NCBI RefSeq assembly: GCF_001747085.1
Contig: NZ_MDJD01000054.1
Span: forward strand, 620,001 to 684,000
Length of the DNA: 64,000 nt
DNA from: Flavivirga aquatica
Lineage (GTDB): Bacteria > Bacteroidota > Bacteroidia > Flavobacteriales > Flavobacteriaceae
Reading direction: 5' to 3'
The notes beneath the pieces are model-generated. The model was not told where the DNA came from and did not search any database. It was given only the letters and a program-made list of their open reading frames with translations. Position 1 is the first letter of the stretch; the number at the start of each line of letters is the position of its first letter. The translations under genes and the position numbers were made by a program. Positions 9,032 through 17,774 of the stretch are shown here, in pieces.

Positions 9032-10132
9032 ATGCGGGTCAAAAAAATAATTAAATCATTAAGTATATTCTTCATTATAGGTCTCGTAACAAGCATAATA
9101 ATTCAATCTTGTGCTATAAAACCATTAGCATGGTTACCTCCAATAAAACCAGAATTAAAAGGAGTTATAGCAGAAAATGAATTATTAAATTCAACAGAAT
9201 GGATCGATTTAAATGGTTGGTATGGCCCAGAAGACATTGCTGTAGATAAACAAGGAAATCTATATTGTGGTGCTCATGTTTCAAAAAACGATTTCACAGA
9301 TGGTAGAATTTTAAAAATTAACCCTACAGGTAAGGTTTCAATTTTTTGTAAGACAAATGCTTGGGTAACAGGATTACATTTTGATAAAAATGAAAATCTT
9401 ATTGCCTGCGACCAAAAAAGAGGACTAATAAGCGTCGATAAAAAAGGAGAAATAACAATTTTGGCAAGTCACGATAAAAATGGAAATAAATTCCTAATAC
9501 CAAATGACGTGGATATAGCTAGTAATGGAATAATATATTTTTCTAACACTTCTTCTAAATATTCATTTAGTCGTAAAAATGCTCGTAAAATTCTATTGGA
9601 AGTAAAACCCGATGGTGGTCTTTACAGCTATAACCCAGAAACAGAAGAAGTAAAAACAGTAATAGATAGTTCTTTTTTTGGAAATGGTGTTGCTGTCTCT
9701 AAAAATGATGACTTTGTGTTAATGGTTGATTTAACTAAATATAGAGTTGTTAGACATTGGTTAAAAGGAGAAAAAAAAGGAGAAACAGATATATTTATAG
9801 AAAACCTGCCTGGTCTTCCAAATGGAATTTCAAAAAGGGATGATGGCAGTTTTTGGCTTGGGTTCACAACTCGAAGAGATGATTTATTAGATAAAATTCA
9901 GCCAAAAGTAGGAGTAAAAAAATTAATATCTGGAATACCGCTTTGGCTTCAACCAAAACAAGAACCTTTTGGTATGATTATGCACATTAGCGAAAATGGG
10001 GCAATATTAAAAACATACTACGATACTACTGGTAAATTTGTTTCGGAAGCTAGTTCTATTGAAGAGTACAATGGTTATCTTTATCTTGGAGGTGATTTAA
10101 CAGACCATATAGGAAAATATAAAATGGATTAA
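9032..10132 (+). CDS. Strictosidine synthase/SMP-30-like beta-propeller lipoprotein
   Basis: 366 residues. The N-terminal hydrophobic segment (about 7-25) ends in IIQSCAIKP, a possible lipobox with Cys27, so it is probably envelope-anchored. The rest is a six-bladed propeller of the SMP-30/gluconolactonase/strictosidine-synthase-like clan: GPEDIAVDKQGNLYCG, GRILKINPTG, LIPNDVDIASNGIIYFSNTS (the Str_synth signature region), GNGVAVSKNDDFVLMVD and LPGLPNGISKRDDGSFWLGF. Animal relatives (APMAP) have arylesterase or lactonase activity, but bacterial substrates are unknown. It lies 60 bp after the Crp-type regulator and just before a small unknown ORF, so the three may form one unit. Confidence 0.85.
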   Translation: MRVKKIIKSLSIFFIIGLVTSIIIQSCAIKPLAWLPPIKPELKGVIAENELLNSTEWIDLNGWYGPEDIAVDKQGNLYCGAHVSKNDFTDGRILKINPTGKVSIFCKTNAWVTGLHFDKNENLIACDQKRGLISVDKKGEITILASHDKNGNKFLIPNDVDIASNGIIYFSNTSSKYSFSRKNARKILLEVKPDGGLYSYNPETEEVKTVIDSSFFGNGVAVSKNDDFVLMVDLTKYRVVRHWLKGEKKGETDIFIENLPGLPNGISKRDDGSFWLGFTTRRDDLLDKIQPKVGVKKLISGIPLWLQPKQEPFGMIMHISENGAILKTYYDTTGKFVSEASSIEEYNGYLYLGGDLTDHIGKYKMD

Positions 10133-10147
10133 TAATGCATAGAAATA

Positions 10148-10558
10148 TTGAAAAAATCAAGTAAAAAAATAAAAAAACTAATACTAAAGTTTGAAAACGG
10201 ATTAAACTCTGCTGAAAAAACGCTTAAGAAAATTAATAAAATTTCTTCTATAAAAATAGATAAGGTTTTATTAACAAATTATTGGAGGAGTTCTGATATA
10301 GAAAATTTCGTAGAACTATTAGTAAGTCCAGAAATCAAAAACTGGGAAGAAATTGATGATACTTATGCTGATAAACTAATTACCGAAATTAAAAATAACT
10401 TAATCAATGACGCCCTAATAAACAAAAATATAACCGCTTTAGAGAAAAGATATAAAAAATCGAAGAGAACAATATTTAACTGGATTTTTCACAAAAATAT
10501 AATGGACAATAGAAAGATTTTAGAATTATTAAAAGAAAATACAATAGTTCAATTATAG
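10148..10558 (+). CDS. Hypothetical basic protein, uncertain start
   Basis: 136 residues, lysine-rich, no signal peptide or membrane segment; not recognised. The only in-frame start is TTG at 10148, because the frame opens after a stop at 10133-10135. An ATG at 10135 begins a ten-codon ORF (MHRNIEKIK) in another frame, so an ancestral start may have been lost by a frameshift. The C-terminal half (ALEKRYKKSKRTIFNWIFHKN) resembles a helix-turn-helix of the type seen in small DNA-binding or transposon-associated proteins, but this is weak. It starts 15 bp after the propeller gene. Confidence 0.5.
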   Translation: MKKSSKKIKKLILKFENGLNSAEKTLKKINKISSIKIDKVLLTNYWRSSDIENFVELLVSPEIKNWEEIDDTYADKLITEIKNNLINDALINKNITALEKRYKKSKRTIFNWIFHKNIMDNRKILELLKENTIVQL

Positions 10559-10586
10559 AATTGTTCCTTTTTAATTTAAAATATTA

Positions 10587-10654
10587 AGAGCACAAAATGA
10601 ATTATTTCTTGATATTAATGATTCATTAACTCTATTAATTCTTTTTTGTGCTCT
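10587..10654. repeat. 68-bp imperfect palindrome
   Basis: Outer arms AGAGCACAAAATGAATTA and TAATTCTTTTTTGTGCTCT are complementary apart from a small bulge, and the centre TAATGATTCATTA is itself palindromic. It could be the terminator of the preceding ORF or the relic of a mobile element end. No T-run follows the arm, which argues against a standard terminator. Confidence 0.5.
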
Positions 10655-11067
10655 ATCCACTGTTAGAAAAGCACTTGAAAGTCATTTTAAAACGAGTAGA
10701 ACAGAAAAAGAAATTCTTACTACAAATCCAACTAAAGGTTTTAAAAGTAAAAAAATAAACAAAGCCATTTTTTGTAAATATTATTTAATGTTACTTAGTT
10801 CCATCTTTTTTAGGACTGAGTAACCTTTTTTTTTCAGAAAAGTAGTGTTTGTATTGGTGCTTCTTTATTCAGTGGCAAATTTTACACCTTAACAAAATAC
10901 AAGGCAAGGTACTTACAAAAAGAGAGATTATGTAAAAAACCATACTTGTTATTCAATTATAATTCATTCAAAATACTACTATATCAAAACAAATACACTT
11001 AACGATTATTCAACTGTTTTTTCTTCTTTTTCATAAACAAAACCAGACACTTATATGTTTATAATAA

Positions 11068-11134
11068 TACTACATAGTAATCCAGCTTATTTCTAACTAC
11101 ATATTTAAGTAATTATTGCTTATTTTTGTAGTAT
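11068..11134. promoter_or_regulatory. Candidate operator array for the S24 repressor
   Basis: The perfect dyad TACTA-CA-TAGTA lies at 11068-11079, AACTACATA at 11095-11103, and the inverted half-site TGTAGTAT at 11127-11134 overlaps the promoter. The repetition of ACTACA/TGTAGT immediately upstream of a self-cleaving-type repressor gene suggests autoregulation. The binding protein is inferred only from position. Confidence 0.4.
11121..11128 (+). promoter_or_regulatory. TAnnTTTG box, nearly leaderless start
   Basis: TATTTTTG ends 7 bp before the ATG at 11136, so the mRNA would begin at or within a few bases of the start codon. Confidence 0.55.
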
Positions 11135-11135
11135 C

Positions 11136-11909
11136 ATGAATTTTATATCAAAAAACATAAAGCATTTGAGGAGTTTAAAAAAGCTATCTCAAGAAGGTTT
11201 AGCCGAAGAACTTGGTATTACACGTTCGCGTGTAGGATCTTATGAAGAAAGTCGCTCTGCTCCTACTATAGAGTTGCTTTTAAAACTATCAGACTATTTT
11301 AAAATACCTGTAGATATTTTACTCCGTAATGACCTAACTAAAGCAAAAGATTTCTCTTTTATTGAGTTAAATAACCAGCGTGTCTTATTCCCTATTACAG
11401 TAAATAGTGATAATGAGAATTTAATAGAAGTAGTGCCAATAAAAGCATCTGCAGGGTATTTAGCAGGGTATGATGATCCCGAATATATTGAGCAACTTCA
11501 AAAAATAAAACTCCCCTTTTTACCAACGGGTAAACATCGTGCTTTCCCTATTAAAGGTGATTCTATGTTACCCATGAAAGATGGAGCTTTTGTGATTGGT
11601 CGTTTTATTGAAGATAGAAATGATATAAAAAGTGGTCGCACTTATGTTTTAATTACTTTAAATGATGGCATGGTATATAAACGTGTTAAAAATAATATTA
11701 ATCATGATAACTCTCTATTACTAATATCTGATAACAAAGCGTATAATAATTATAGTGTTCCTATTAGTGAAGTATTAGAACTTTGGGAATTCACCTGCAG
11801 TATAAACACACAAGAGTATAGTGAGGAAGAATTAAAAATAAGTAGCATTATTAATATGTTCAATCAACTAGGCATTGAACTTAAAACCTTAGAAAAAGTT
11901 TTAAAATGA
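11136..11909 (+). CDS. XRE-type HTH repressor with S24 (LexA-like) peptidase domain
   Basis: 257-residue DNA-binding regulator. The N-terminal XRE helix-turn-helix spans about residues 5-62 (KLSQEGLAEELGITRSRVGS). The C-terminal S24 domain contains GDSM with Ser143 and VYKRV with Lys182, the catalytic dyad of LexA/CI/UmuD autoproteases. An Ala106-Gly107 bond in ASAGY lies before the dyad, where LexA-type cleavage occurs, with a second Ala-Gly at 110-111. RecA-stimulated self-cleavage after DNA damage is therefore plausible (inference). Its stop codon overlaps the start of the nuclease gene (ATGATG), so the two are translationally coupled. Canonical LexA is often absent from Bacteroidota, and proteins of this architecture may substitute for it. 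Confidence 0.88.
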   Translation: MNFISKNIKHLRSLKKLSQEGLAEELGITRSRVGSYEESRSAPTIELLLKLSDYFKIPVDILLRNDLTKAKDFSFIELNNQRVLFPITVNSDNENLIEVVPIKASAGYLAGYDDPEYIEQLQKIKLPFLPTGKHRAFPIKGDSMLPMKDGAFVIGRFIEDRNDIKSGRTYVLITLNDGMVYKRVKNNINHDNSLLLISDNKAYNNYSVPISEVLELWEFTCSINTQEYSEEELKISSIINMFNQLGIELKTLEKVLK

Positions 11910-13234
11910 TGTACAGCATTATAGATGTTGAAACTACAGGTAAAAGTAATCAGATTACAGAAATATCTATTTTTAAATTTGATGGTAAGGAGATTATCGA
12001 CGAATTTACATCCTTAGTCAATCCGCAAACCTTAATTCCAGATTATATAACAGCCTTAACTGGTATTGATAATGGCATGGTAACTAATGCTCCAACATTT
12101 TCAGAAATAGCAAATGATATTCTATCAATAACCGAAGGCACTATTTTCGTAGCACATAATGTTAGTTTCGATTACAATATTATAAGAAATGAATTCAAGG
12201 CTATAGATATTGATTTCAGAAGAAAAAAATTATGTACAATCCGATTATCTAGAAAGCTTTTACCAGGCCACAAATCTTATAGCTTAGGCAAACTTTGTAC
12301 TGCTTTAAATATAAATATTACAGCTAGACATAGAGCAAAAGGAGATGCAGAAGCAACGGTTATTTTATTTAAAATACTACTTAACCAAGAGAATGCAGAA
12401 ACTATATTTAATGATTTTTTAAAAAAATCTTCCAAAGAAGCTACATTACCTTCTCACCTACCAACATCTGTTTTTAATAACCTACCCAATACCGCTGGCA
12501 TATATTATTTTAAAAATAAAAAAGGAAAAATCATTTATGTAGGTAAAGCAAAAGACATAAAAAAACGCGTTTTAAGTCATTTCTACAGTAAAACAAAAAA
12601 ATCCTTAGACATGTGCCGAGAAACATCAGACATAGACTTTGAACTCTCTGGAAGTGAATTTATAGCTTTACTTATGGAAGATGCCGCTATTAAACAGCAC
12701 TTTCCAGAATATAATCAACAAGCAAAACGTAAACCTAAAAACTATGCTATATTCAGTTTCGAAGACCGCAAGGGCATTTTACACCTCGCTTTTAACACCT
12801 TAAAGTCAAGTCCAAATCCTTTAAAAGTTTTTCATGATATTATAACATGTAGAGCCTATCTTGAATCTCTTTGCACACAATTTAATTTATGTCCTAAATA
12901 TTGCCACTTACAAGAAGGTGTTGCCTTCTGTTCTCACTATACTATTAAATCGTGTAAAGGCATCTGTAAAGATTTAGAACAAGAATACAGATACAATAAC
13001 CGTGTTATTAAAGCTATAGAACATATAAATAATAGTACCGAAACCCAAGTAATAAAAGAACAAGGTAGAACTATTAATGAAGATGCTTTTGTGTTAATTA
13101 AAAATGGAACGTATTTAGGCTATGGTTTTATTGATAAAATGGAGCAGATTAGTAACAATGAAGCTTTAGAAGGTTTTCTAATTCCTCAAAAAGACAATTT
13201 AGATATTCAGGCCATAATTAGAAAACACTTATAA
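11906..13234 (+). CDS. DnaQ-like 3'-5' exonuclease fused to GIY-YIG (UvrC N-terminal-like) nuclease
   Basis: 442 residues. The N-terminal DEDDh exonuclease (about 1-160) has Asp7-x-Glu9 (DVET), HNVSFD (85-89 region) and HRAKGD (His142, Asp147). The GIY-YIG domain (about 194-275) has GIYYF, YVG (211-213), Arg221 and EFIALLMEDAAIKQHFPEYN, as in UvrC/Cho. Downstream, Cys333-x8-Cys342-x7-Cys350-x3-Cys354 resembles the cysteine spacing of the UvrC iron-sulfur region. The UvrC endonuclease V/RNase H-like half is absent, so like Cho it could make only the 3'-side incision, combined here with exonuclease processing. Overlap with the S24 repressor points to a damage-inducible repair unit (inference). 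Confidence 0.9.
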   Translation: MMYSIIDVETTGKSNQITEISIFKFDGKEIIDEFTSLVNPQTLIPDYITALTGIDNGMVTNAPTFSEIANDILSITEGTIFVAHNVSFDYNIIRNEFKAIDIDFRRKKLCTIRLSRKLLPGHKSYSLGKLCTALNINITARHRAKGDAEATVILFKILLNQENAETIFNDFLKKSSKEATLPSHLPTSVFNNLPNTAGIYYFKNKKGKIIYVGKAKDIKKRVLSHFYSKTKKSLDMCRETSDIDFELSGSEFIALLMEDAAIKQHFPEYNQQAKRKPKNYAIFSFEDRKGILHLAFNTLKSSPNPLKVFHDIITCRAYLESLCTQFNLCPKYCHLQEGVAFCSHYTIKSCKGICKDLEQEYRYNNRVIKAIEHINNSTETQVIKEQGRTINEDAFVLIKNGTYLGYGFIDKMEQISNNEALEGFLIPQKDNLDIQAIIRKHL

Positions 13235-13300
13235 CCAAACTTAAGTATAAGGATATAGAAAACAAAACCTTTTAGGGTAAATTAGACACTATATATTAAA

Positions 13301-14137
13301 TTAATATTTAATAATTTTCTCTGTTAATTGGTACCCTCCAAAAACACCATGCCCTCCTTCTCCCTTTATGTTAGTGGGAGGTATAGTTCCATCATAAAAA
13401 GGATTAGAAGCATTTTCTTTATTTAAATAATTAGCATAAAGACTATTATATAGAATAGGTTCCATATTAGCAACACGTAATACTATATTGGTTATTGTAG
13501 AATTTTCTTTTTGTGTAAAAAAGCCAAATGAAGATATGGTAATTCCATCTTTAATATTGTCTGTTGCAAAACGTTGTATTCCAAAATTTAAAAATGATTT
13601 AATAATAAAATCTTCCAACTCTGCACCTATAACATAATAATTAGATTCTCCTCCAATATCTTTAAAAGAAATAACTACAGATTCTTTAAGAACACCTTCT
13701 GAATTTAAGTTATTAGAAATTTCTCCATTAATTTCTGCTACAATACCTTTTGGAATATTACAAGTTGCAGTAAACTCTCTTTCTTCTACAATAACTCTTA
13801 AATTATAACTTTTTCCAGCAATGATATCTAACTTAGAAGATTCTATTTGATAGCTTAATGTTTCTGGTATGTATAATAGTGCAACCTCTTCTCCTATTTC
13901 ATTTGATAACAATACAATTGCATCTGTTATTACTAAAGCTTCTAATTCGTCTGTATCTAGATCATTTATAGATACTGCTGTTTTTGAAACACTTACCTTT
14001 AAAACTTTATCTTGTGGAGATATAGAGCTATTAATTAACACTAACTCTTCTTTCGTATTTACAAAGTCACCTATATTCACAGCCTCATCGCAACTCATAA
14101 TAATAATTCCTAATATAACATATAGTATCTTTTTCAT
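13301..14137 (-). CDS. DUF4249 lipoprotein partner of TonB receptor
   Basis: 278 residues with a lipobox ending at Cys16 (GIIIMSC), then an all-beta region with DUF4249 character (VLINSSISPQDKVLKVSVSK, then DAIVLLSNEIGEEV, YNLRVIV and a TATCNIP strand). DUF4249 proteins are encoded next to TonB-dependent receptors of Bacteroidota and are thought to be surface or periplasmic partners; the molecular role is unknown. Its start lies 2 bp after the receptor stop, so it is the last gene of the sigma-FecR-receptor unit and is convergent with the nuclease gene. Confidence 0.8.
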   Translation of the reverse strand: MKKILYVILGIIIMSCDEAVNIGDFVNTKEELVLINSSISPQDKVLKVSVSKTAVSINDLDTDELEALVITDAIVLLSNEIGEEVALLYIPETLSYQIESSKLDIIAGKSYNLRVIVEEREFTATCNIPKGIVAEINGEISNNLNSEGVLKESVVISFKDIGGESNYYVIGAELEDFIIKSFLNFGIQRFATDNIKDGITISSFGFFTQKENSTITNIVLRVANMEPILYNSLYANYLNKENASNPFYDGTIPPTNIKGEGGHGVFGGYQLTEKIIKY

Positions 14138-14139
14138 AA

Positions 14140-16791
14140 TTAAAATTTATAAGAATAATTAATAGAAGGTATAAATACTAATGCAGATACACGTCTTAAA
14201 GATTTTTCTGTAACAACTTCTGAATCTGAATCTCCTATTCCAAAAACAGATGATAGACCATCATTTACATAATAAAAAAAAGGGTTTTTACGAGCATATA
14301 TATTGTATATTGAAAACCCCCAGGTTCTACGATGCTTTCGTTGGGTTATTTTATGAAACTGAATCCCTAAATCTAATCTATGAGTAGCCTCTCCCCTAAT
14401 ATTATTACGATTTGTTGCAAATGAATTGGTTTCAAAAGTATCAAATGTTGTACCTCCTTCTCTTATTGGAAAATTATTATGACTACTTAAGCCTTGTAGA
14501 TTAGCTACCGTAAAGTTAATCCCCGATCGATATATCCAGGAAGCAGAATATGTCACTTTATTAGAAGGCTTATAAAAGCCCACTAATGAAATATTGTGAC
14601 GTTGGTCATATCTAGAAAAGTATTTTCTTCCTTCATTAATCTCATCAAATTGCCGTTGAGACCAGGATAACGTATAACCAAACCATCCTTGTAAAGCCCC
14701 TCTTTGTTTTTTTAAAAGGCACTCTGCTCCGTATGCCCAACCTATGCCATAGGTAATATTATCTTCCCAATTTATATTTTGTCCAGTTTGTAAGTCTTGA
14801 ATATTTATAAATGAAGCGCCTTCTTTATAAGTAATTATATTATTCATTCTTTTATAATACCCTTCAATTTCTAGGGAATATCCAGTATTATCAAAATCTT
14901 TTGCAAGCCCCAATGCATATTGCTGAGAGCGCTGCGGCAATACATTTTTAGTGCTACTTACCCACAAATCTGTAGATAAACCTGTTCCTGTATTTGACAA
15001 TAAATGTACATACTGATTCATTTTTGAATAAGATGCCTTCAACGCATATTGATTTAAAAACTGATAAGCTATAGATAATCTAGGCTCAAGAGATAATTCT
15101 TTAAATCCTTTTATTTTATAATAATTAGCTCGAAAACCAATAGTTGTTTTTATTTTTTCTGTAAATGAAATAACATCTTCTAAAAAAGCAGAAGATTCTA
15201 TAGAGTTTAGCTCTTCCTTATTTTTTCCATTAATTTCATTTTCTTGCGAAAGATGCTTTTGTTCTGGAACAAAATAATGCAAAGTTGCTGCTCCTCCAAA
15301 TGCAAGATTATGTTTTAGATTCAGGTGATAATCAAAATCTGTTTTCAAACTAAAGTCATCAATTCCAGAATGGGCATTAAAAATAGTACGTTGGTTATTT
15401 GAAAGCCTTTCATAACCTGCATCTAGATTATAACGACTATAAATTAAGGATATATTAGAAAATAGTGCATTATTATATTCATGATTCCATCTGGCAGTTG
15501 CAGTTATATTTCCCCAATTAAGCTTTTCTTTAATATTATTAGTATCATTCAATTCTGCTTTAAATGAATCTTGCCCAAAATAACTACTCAAATACAAATT
15601 ATTTTTTTCATTAAGTATATGATGCAATTTTACATTCATATCATAGAAATATAAATTAGTTTTATTTGTATTATTTTGCTGAAAAGAACTCGCAATTAAA
15701 TCTGCAAAACTGCGCCTTCCACTTATTAAAAAAGAGGTGTGTTTTTGTTTTAAAGGTCCTTGTAACGTAAAAGATGATGATAATATTCCTAAATTTATAT
15801 TTCCAGAAAACTTTTCTTTATTACCATCTTTCATAGTTATATTAGTAATTCCTGATAACCGCCCTCCATAACTTGCAGGAAAAGCTCCTTTATATGTTTT
15901 TATAGACTGTATAGCATCTACATTATAAACAGATAAAAACCCAAATAAATGATTCGAATTATAAACAGTAGCTTCATCCAAAACAATTAAATTTTGATCT
16001 GGCGAGCCTCCACGAATATAAACCTGAGCACTACCTTCTGTACCAGATTGAATCCCTGGCAGAAGTTGCATCGTTTTTAAAACATCATTTTCACCCAATA
16101 AAGCAGGAGTATCTTTTATTTGCGAACTAGTAACCTGAATTGTTGACATTTGTGAATATTTACTTACTTTAAGTAAAGTGTTATTTGCGGTTATAGTTAC
16201 ATCATCCAAACTTTCATAAGCTGGAGGTAACTCGAAAACTAAAGTTTTATTTTTTGAAATTACAACCTCCTTATTTACAGACTGATATCCTAAATAAGAA
16301 ATAGTCATTTTATAAGTCCCTTTTTTTACCTTTATAGAAAAAAAACCGTAATCATTAGTAATGGTTCCTCTTTTTAATTCATCAATATAAATAGTAGCAT
16401 ATGGCAATACCTCAAGAGTTCCTTTTTCTCTAACATAACCACTTAAAATACAATCTTTAAATTCTATGTTTTGATAAATAACAATTTGATTACCTAGGTT
16501 TTTAAAATGGTACTGTGTATTTGTAAAAAGTGTTCTTAAAATTTCGGAAAGTGGTTTTAAAGTTAAATTCAAAGAAACTTTTCTCTCTAAATTAATAGAG
16601 GTTTCTGAATAAGCAAATGTTACTCCAGAAAGTTTTTCTAATTTAATTAATATATTTTTTACGCTCTCTTCTTGGGTTTTTAAAGATAGTCTTAAAGAAA
16701 GTATATCTTCGTTAATACCCTGTGCTATAATGGCATGAGACAAACCAAATACTAATAAAATATAAACAAGTATGTTTTTTAAATACCTCAA
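14140..16791 (-). CDS. TonB-dependent outer-membrane receptor with STN and carboxypeptidase-like domains
   Basis: 883 residues. After a signal peptide (to about 23) come an STN signalling domain (about 45-98), a CarboxypepD_reg-like beta-sandwich (about 113-195), a plug (about 215-325, including PALLGENDVLKTMQLLPGIQ and VYIRGGSPDQNLIVLDE) and a 22-strand-type barrel ending in the aromatic terminus SYKF. The STN domain indicates transmembrane signalling to the FecR anti-sigma encoded just upstream (4 bp gap). The imported substrate cannot be read from sequence; siderophores and oligosaccharides are the usual cargo of such loci. Confidence 0.92.
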   Translation of the reverse strand: MRYLKNILVYILLVFGLSHAIIAQGINEDILSLRLSLKTQEESVKNILIKLEKLSGVTFAYSETSINLERKVSLNLTLKPLSEILRTLFTNTQYHFKNLGNQIVIYQNIEFKDCILSGYVREKGTLEVLPYATIYIDELKRGTITNDYGFFSIKVKKGTYKMTISYLGYQSVNKEVVISKNKTLVFELPPAYESLDDVTITANNTLLKVSKYSQMSTIQVTSSQIKDTPALLGENDVLKTMQLLPGIQSGTEGSAQVYIRGGSPDQNLIVLDEATVYNSNHLFGFLSVYNVDAIQSIKTYKGAFPASYGGRLSGITNITMKDGNKEKFSGNINLGILSSSFTLQGPLKQKHTSFLISGRRSFADLIASSFQQNNTNKTNLYFYDMNVKLHHILNEKNNLYLSSYFGQDSFKAELNDTNNIKEKLNWGNITATARWNHEYNNALFSNISLIYSRYNLDAGYERLSNNQRTIFNAHSGIDDFSLKTDFDYHLNLKHNLAFGGAATLHYFVPEQKHLSQENEINGKNKEELNSIESSAFLEDVISFTEKIKTTIGFRANYYKIKGFKELSLEPRLSIAYQFLNQYALKASYSKMNQYVHLLSNTGTGLSTDLWVSSTKNVLPQRSQQYALGLAKDFDNTGYSLEIEGYYKRMNNIITYKEGASFINIQDLQTGQNINWEDNITYGIGWAYGAECLLKKQRGALQGWFGYTLSWSQRQFDEINEGRKYFSRYDQRHNISLVGFYKPSNKVTYSASWIYRSGINFTVANLQGLSSHNNFPIREGGTTFDTFETNSFATNRNNIRGEATHRLDLGIQFHKITQRKHRRTWGFSIYNIYARKNPFFYYVNDGLSSVFGIGDSDSEVVTEKSLRRVSALVFIPSINYSYKF

Positions 16792-16795
16792 TAAG

Positions 16796-17767
16796 TTATT
16801 GCAAACAATTCCCTCCTTTTAACAAAACAAAATCACGTTCTCTCTTAACAGATATTTTAAATAAAAGCTCTAAAGTTTCTAAAACTTCTTTTACGCTTGC
16901 TTGGTCAAATTTTGTAGTAAGCGTACAATTTTTTAATTTACTATTTTCTAATTCTATAGTTAAATTATAAGTACTACTTAAATCCGTTATAACCTTAGAC
17001 AAAGGGGTTTGGTTAAAAATTAATTTTTTAGTTTTCCAAGAATCAAAATTCTCATTTTTAGTTTTAGTTTTACTCATAGTTCCAGTATCCGTAGCTATTA
17101 CAGATTCTCCTGGCAGCACAACAAGCTTATTGTTTTTATTAGCAAATGTTACACGACCTTCTACTAAAACTAAAGATGTTACTTTACCATGATGTCTACT
17201 CTGTAAATTAAACTGAGTCCCTAAAACTGTAGTTTTAGTATTATTTAACGCAACAATAAATGGTTTGTTTTTATTTTTTTTAACATTAAAAAAACCTTCA
17301 CCAATTAATTCAATTTCGCGATTATTATCATTAAAATTGTTATCATAAATAAGCTTACTTCCTTTTTTTAACCATACAGAAGTGCCGTCTGGTAAAGTAA
17401 ATTCAGTTGTATCATGAGCTATAATAACTTTGCTATCATTCCATAATGCTGGTACTGCTATAGCTAGTAAAAGCAATAGAATTGCAGCGACTTTCCATAA
17501 TACAGCAATTTTTTCTCGAAATTTAACACTTTCTTTAGGGCTAATTTTATTTTTAACCTCTTCCCAACTAATATCCACATTAATATTTTCAAAATCTTTA
17601 GCTATTATAGCCGTTTCCCATATTTGCTTTGTTTCATTAAAATAAGTTAGATTATCACTTTTTAAAGTAATCCATTTCTCAACTAGAACAGTTTCTTGGA
17701 CAGATGCTTTGTTTTCTAAATATTTTAGAATTAGTGTATCGTCTACTATGTTTTTATTTTCATCCAT
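16796..17767 (-). CDS. FecR-family anti-sigma/signal transducer
   Basis: 323 residues. A cytoplasmic N-terminus (about 1-88) would bind the sigma factor. It is followed by one transmembrane helix (about 90-108, VAAILLLLLAIAVPALW), a FecR domain (about 118-215; TEFTLPDGTSVWLKKGSKL, GEGFFNVKKNKNKPFIV, TVLGTQFNL) and a C-terminal DUF4974/STN-like domain (about 250-320). It would relay substrate binding by the adjacent TonB receptor to the ECF sigma factor. It lies between the sigma gene (7 bp) and the receptor (4 bp), a compact signalling operon. Confidence 0.92.
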   Translation of the reverse strand: MDENKNIVDDTLILKYLENKASVQETVLVEKWITLKSDNLTYFNETKQIWETAIIAKDFENINVDISWEEVKNKISPKESVKFREKIAVLWKVAAILLLLLAIAVPALWNDSKVIIAHDTTEFTLPDGTSVWLKKGSKLIYDNNFNDNNREIELIGEGFFNVKKNKNKPFIVALNNTKTTVLGTQFNLQSRHHGKVTSLVLVEGRVTFANKNNKLVVLPGESVIATDTGTMSKTKTKNENFDSWKTKKLIFNQTPLSKVITDLSSTYNLTIELENSKLKNCTLTTKFDQASVKEVLETLELLFKISVKRERDFVLLKGGNCLQ

Positions 17768-17774
17768 AAGGTAC

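Larger units (their letters stand above)
10559..11135. other. Intergenic region upstream of S24 regulator
   Basis: About 580 bp. It holds a 68-bp imperfect palindrome (10587-10654), an open but start-less frame at 10575-10823, and repeated TACTACA-type half-sites with a -7 box just before the regulator gene. Nothing else is supported. Confidence 0.5.

Noticed and set aside
10575-10823. Open frame of about 80 codons between the unknown ORF and the S24 repressor
   Set aside because: No start codon of any usual type near its beginning, overlaps the palindrome, and the translation resembles nothing known.
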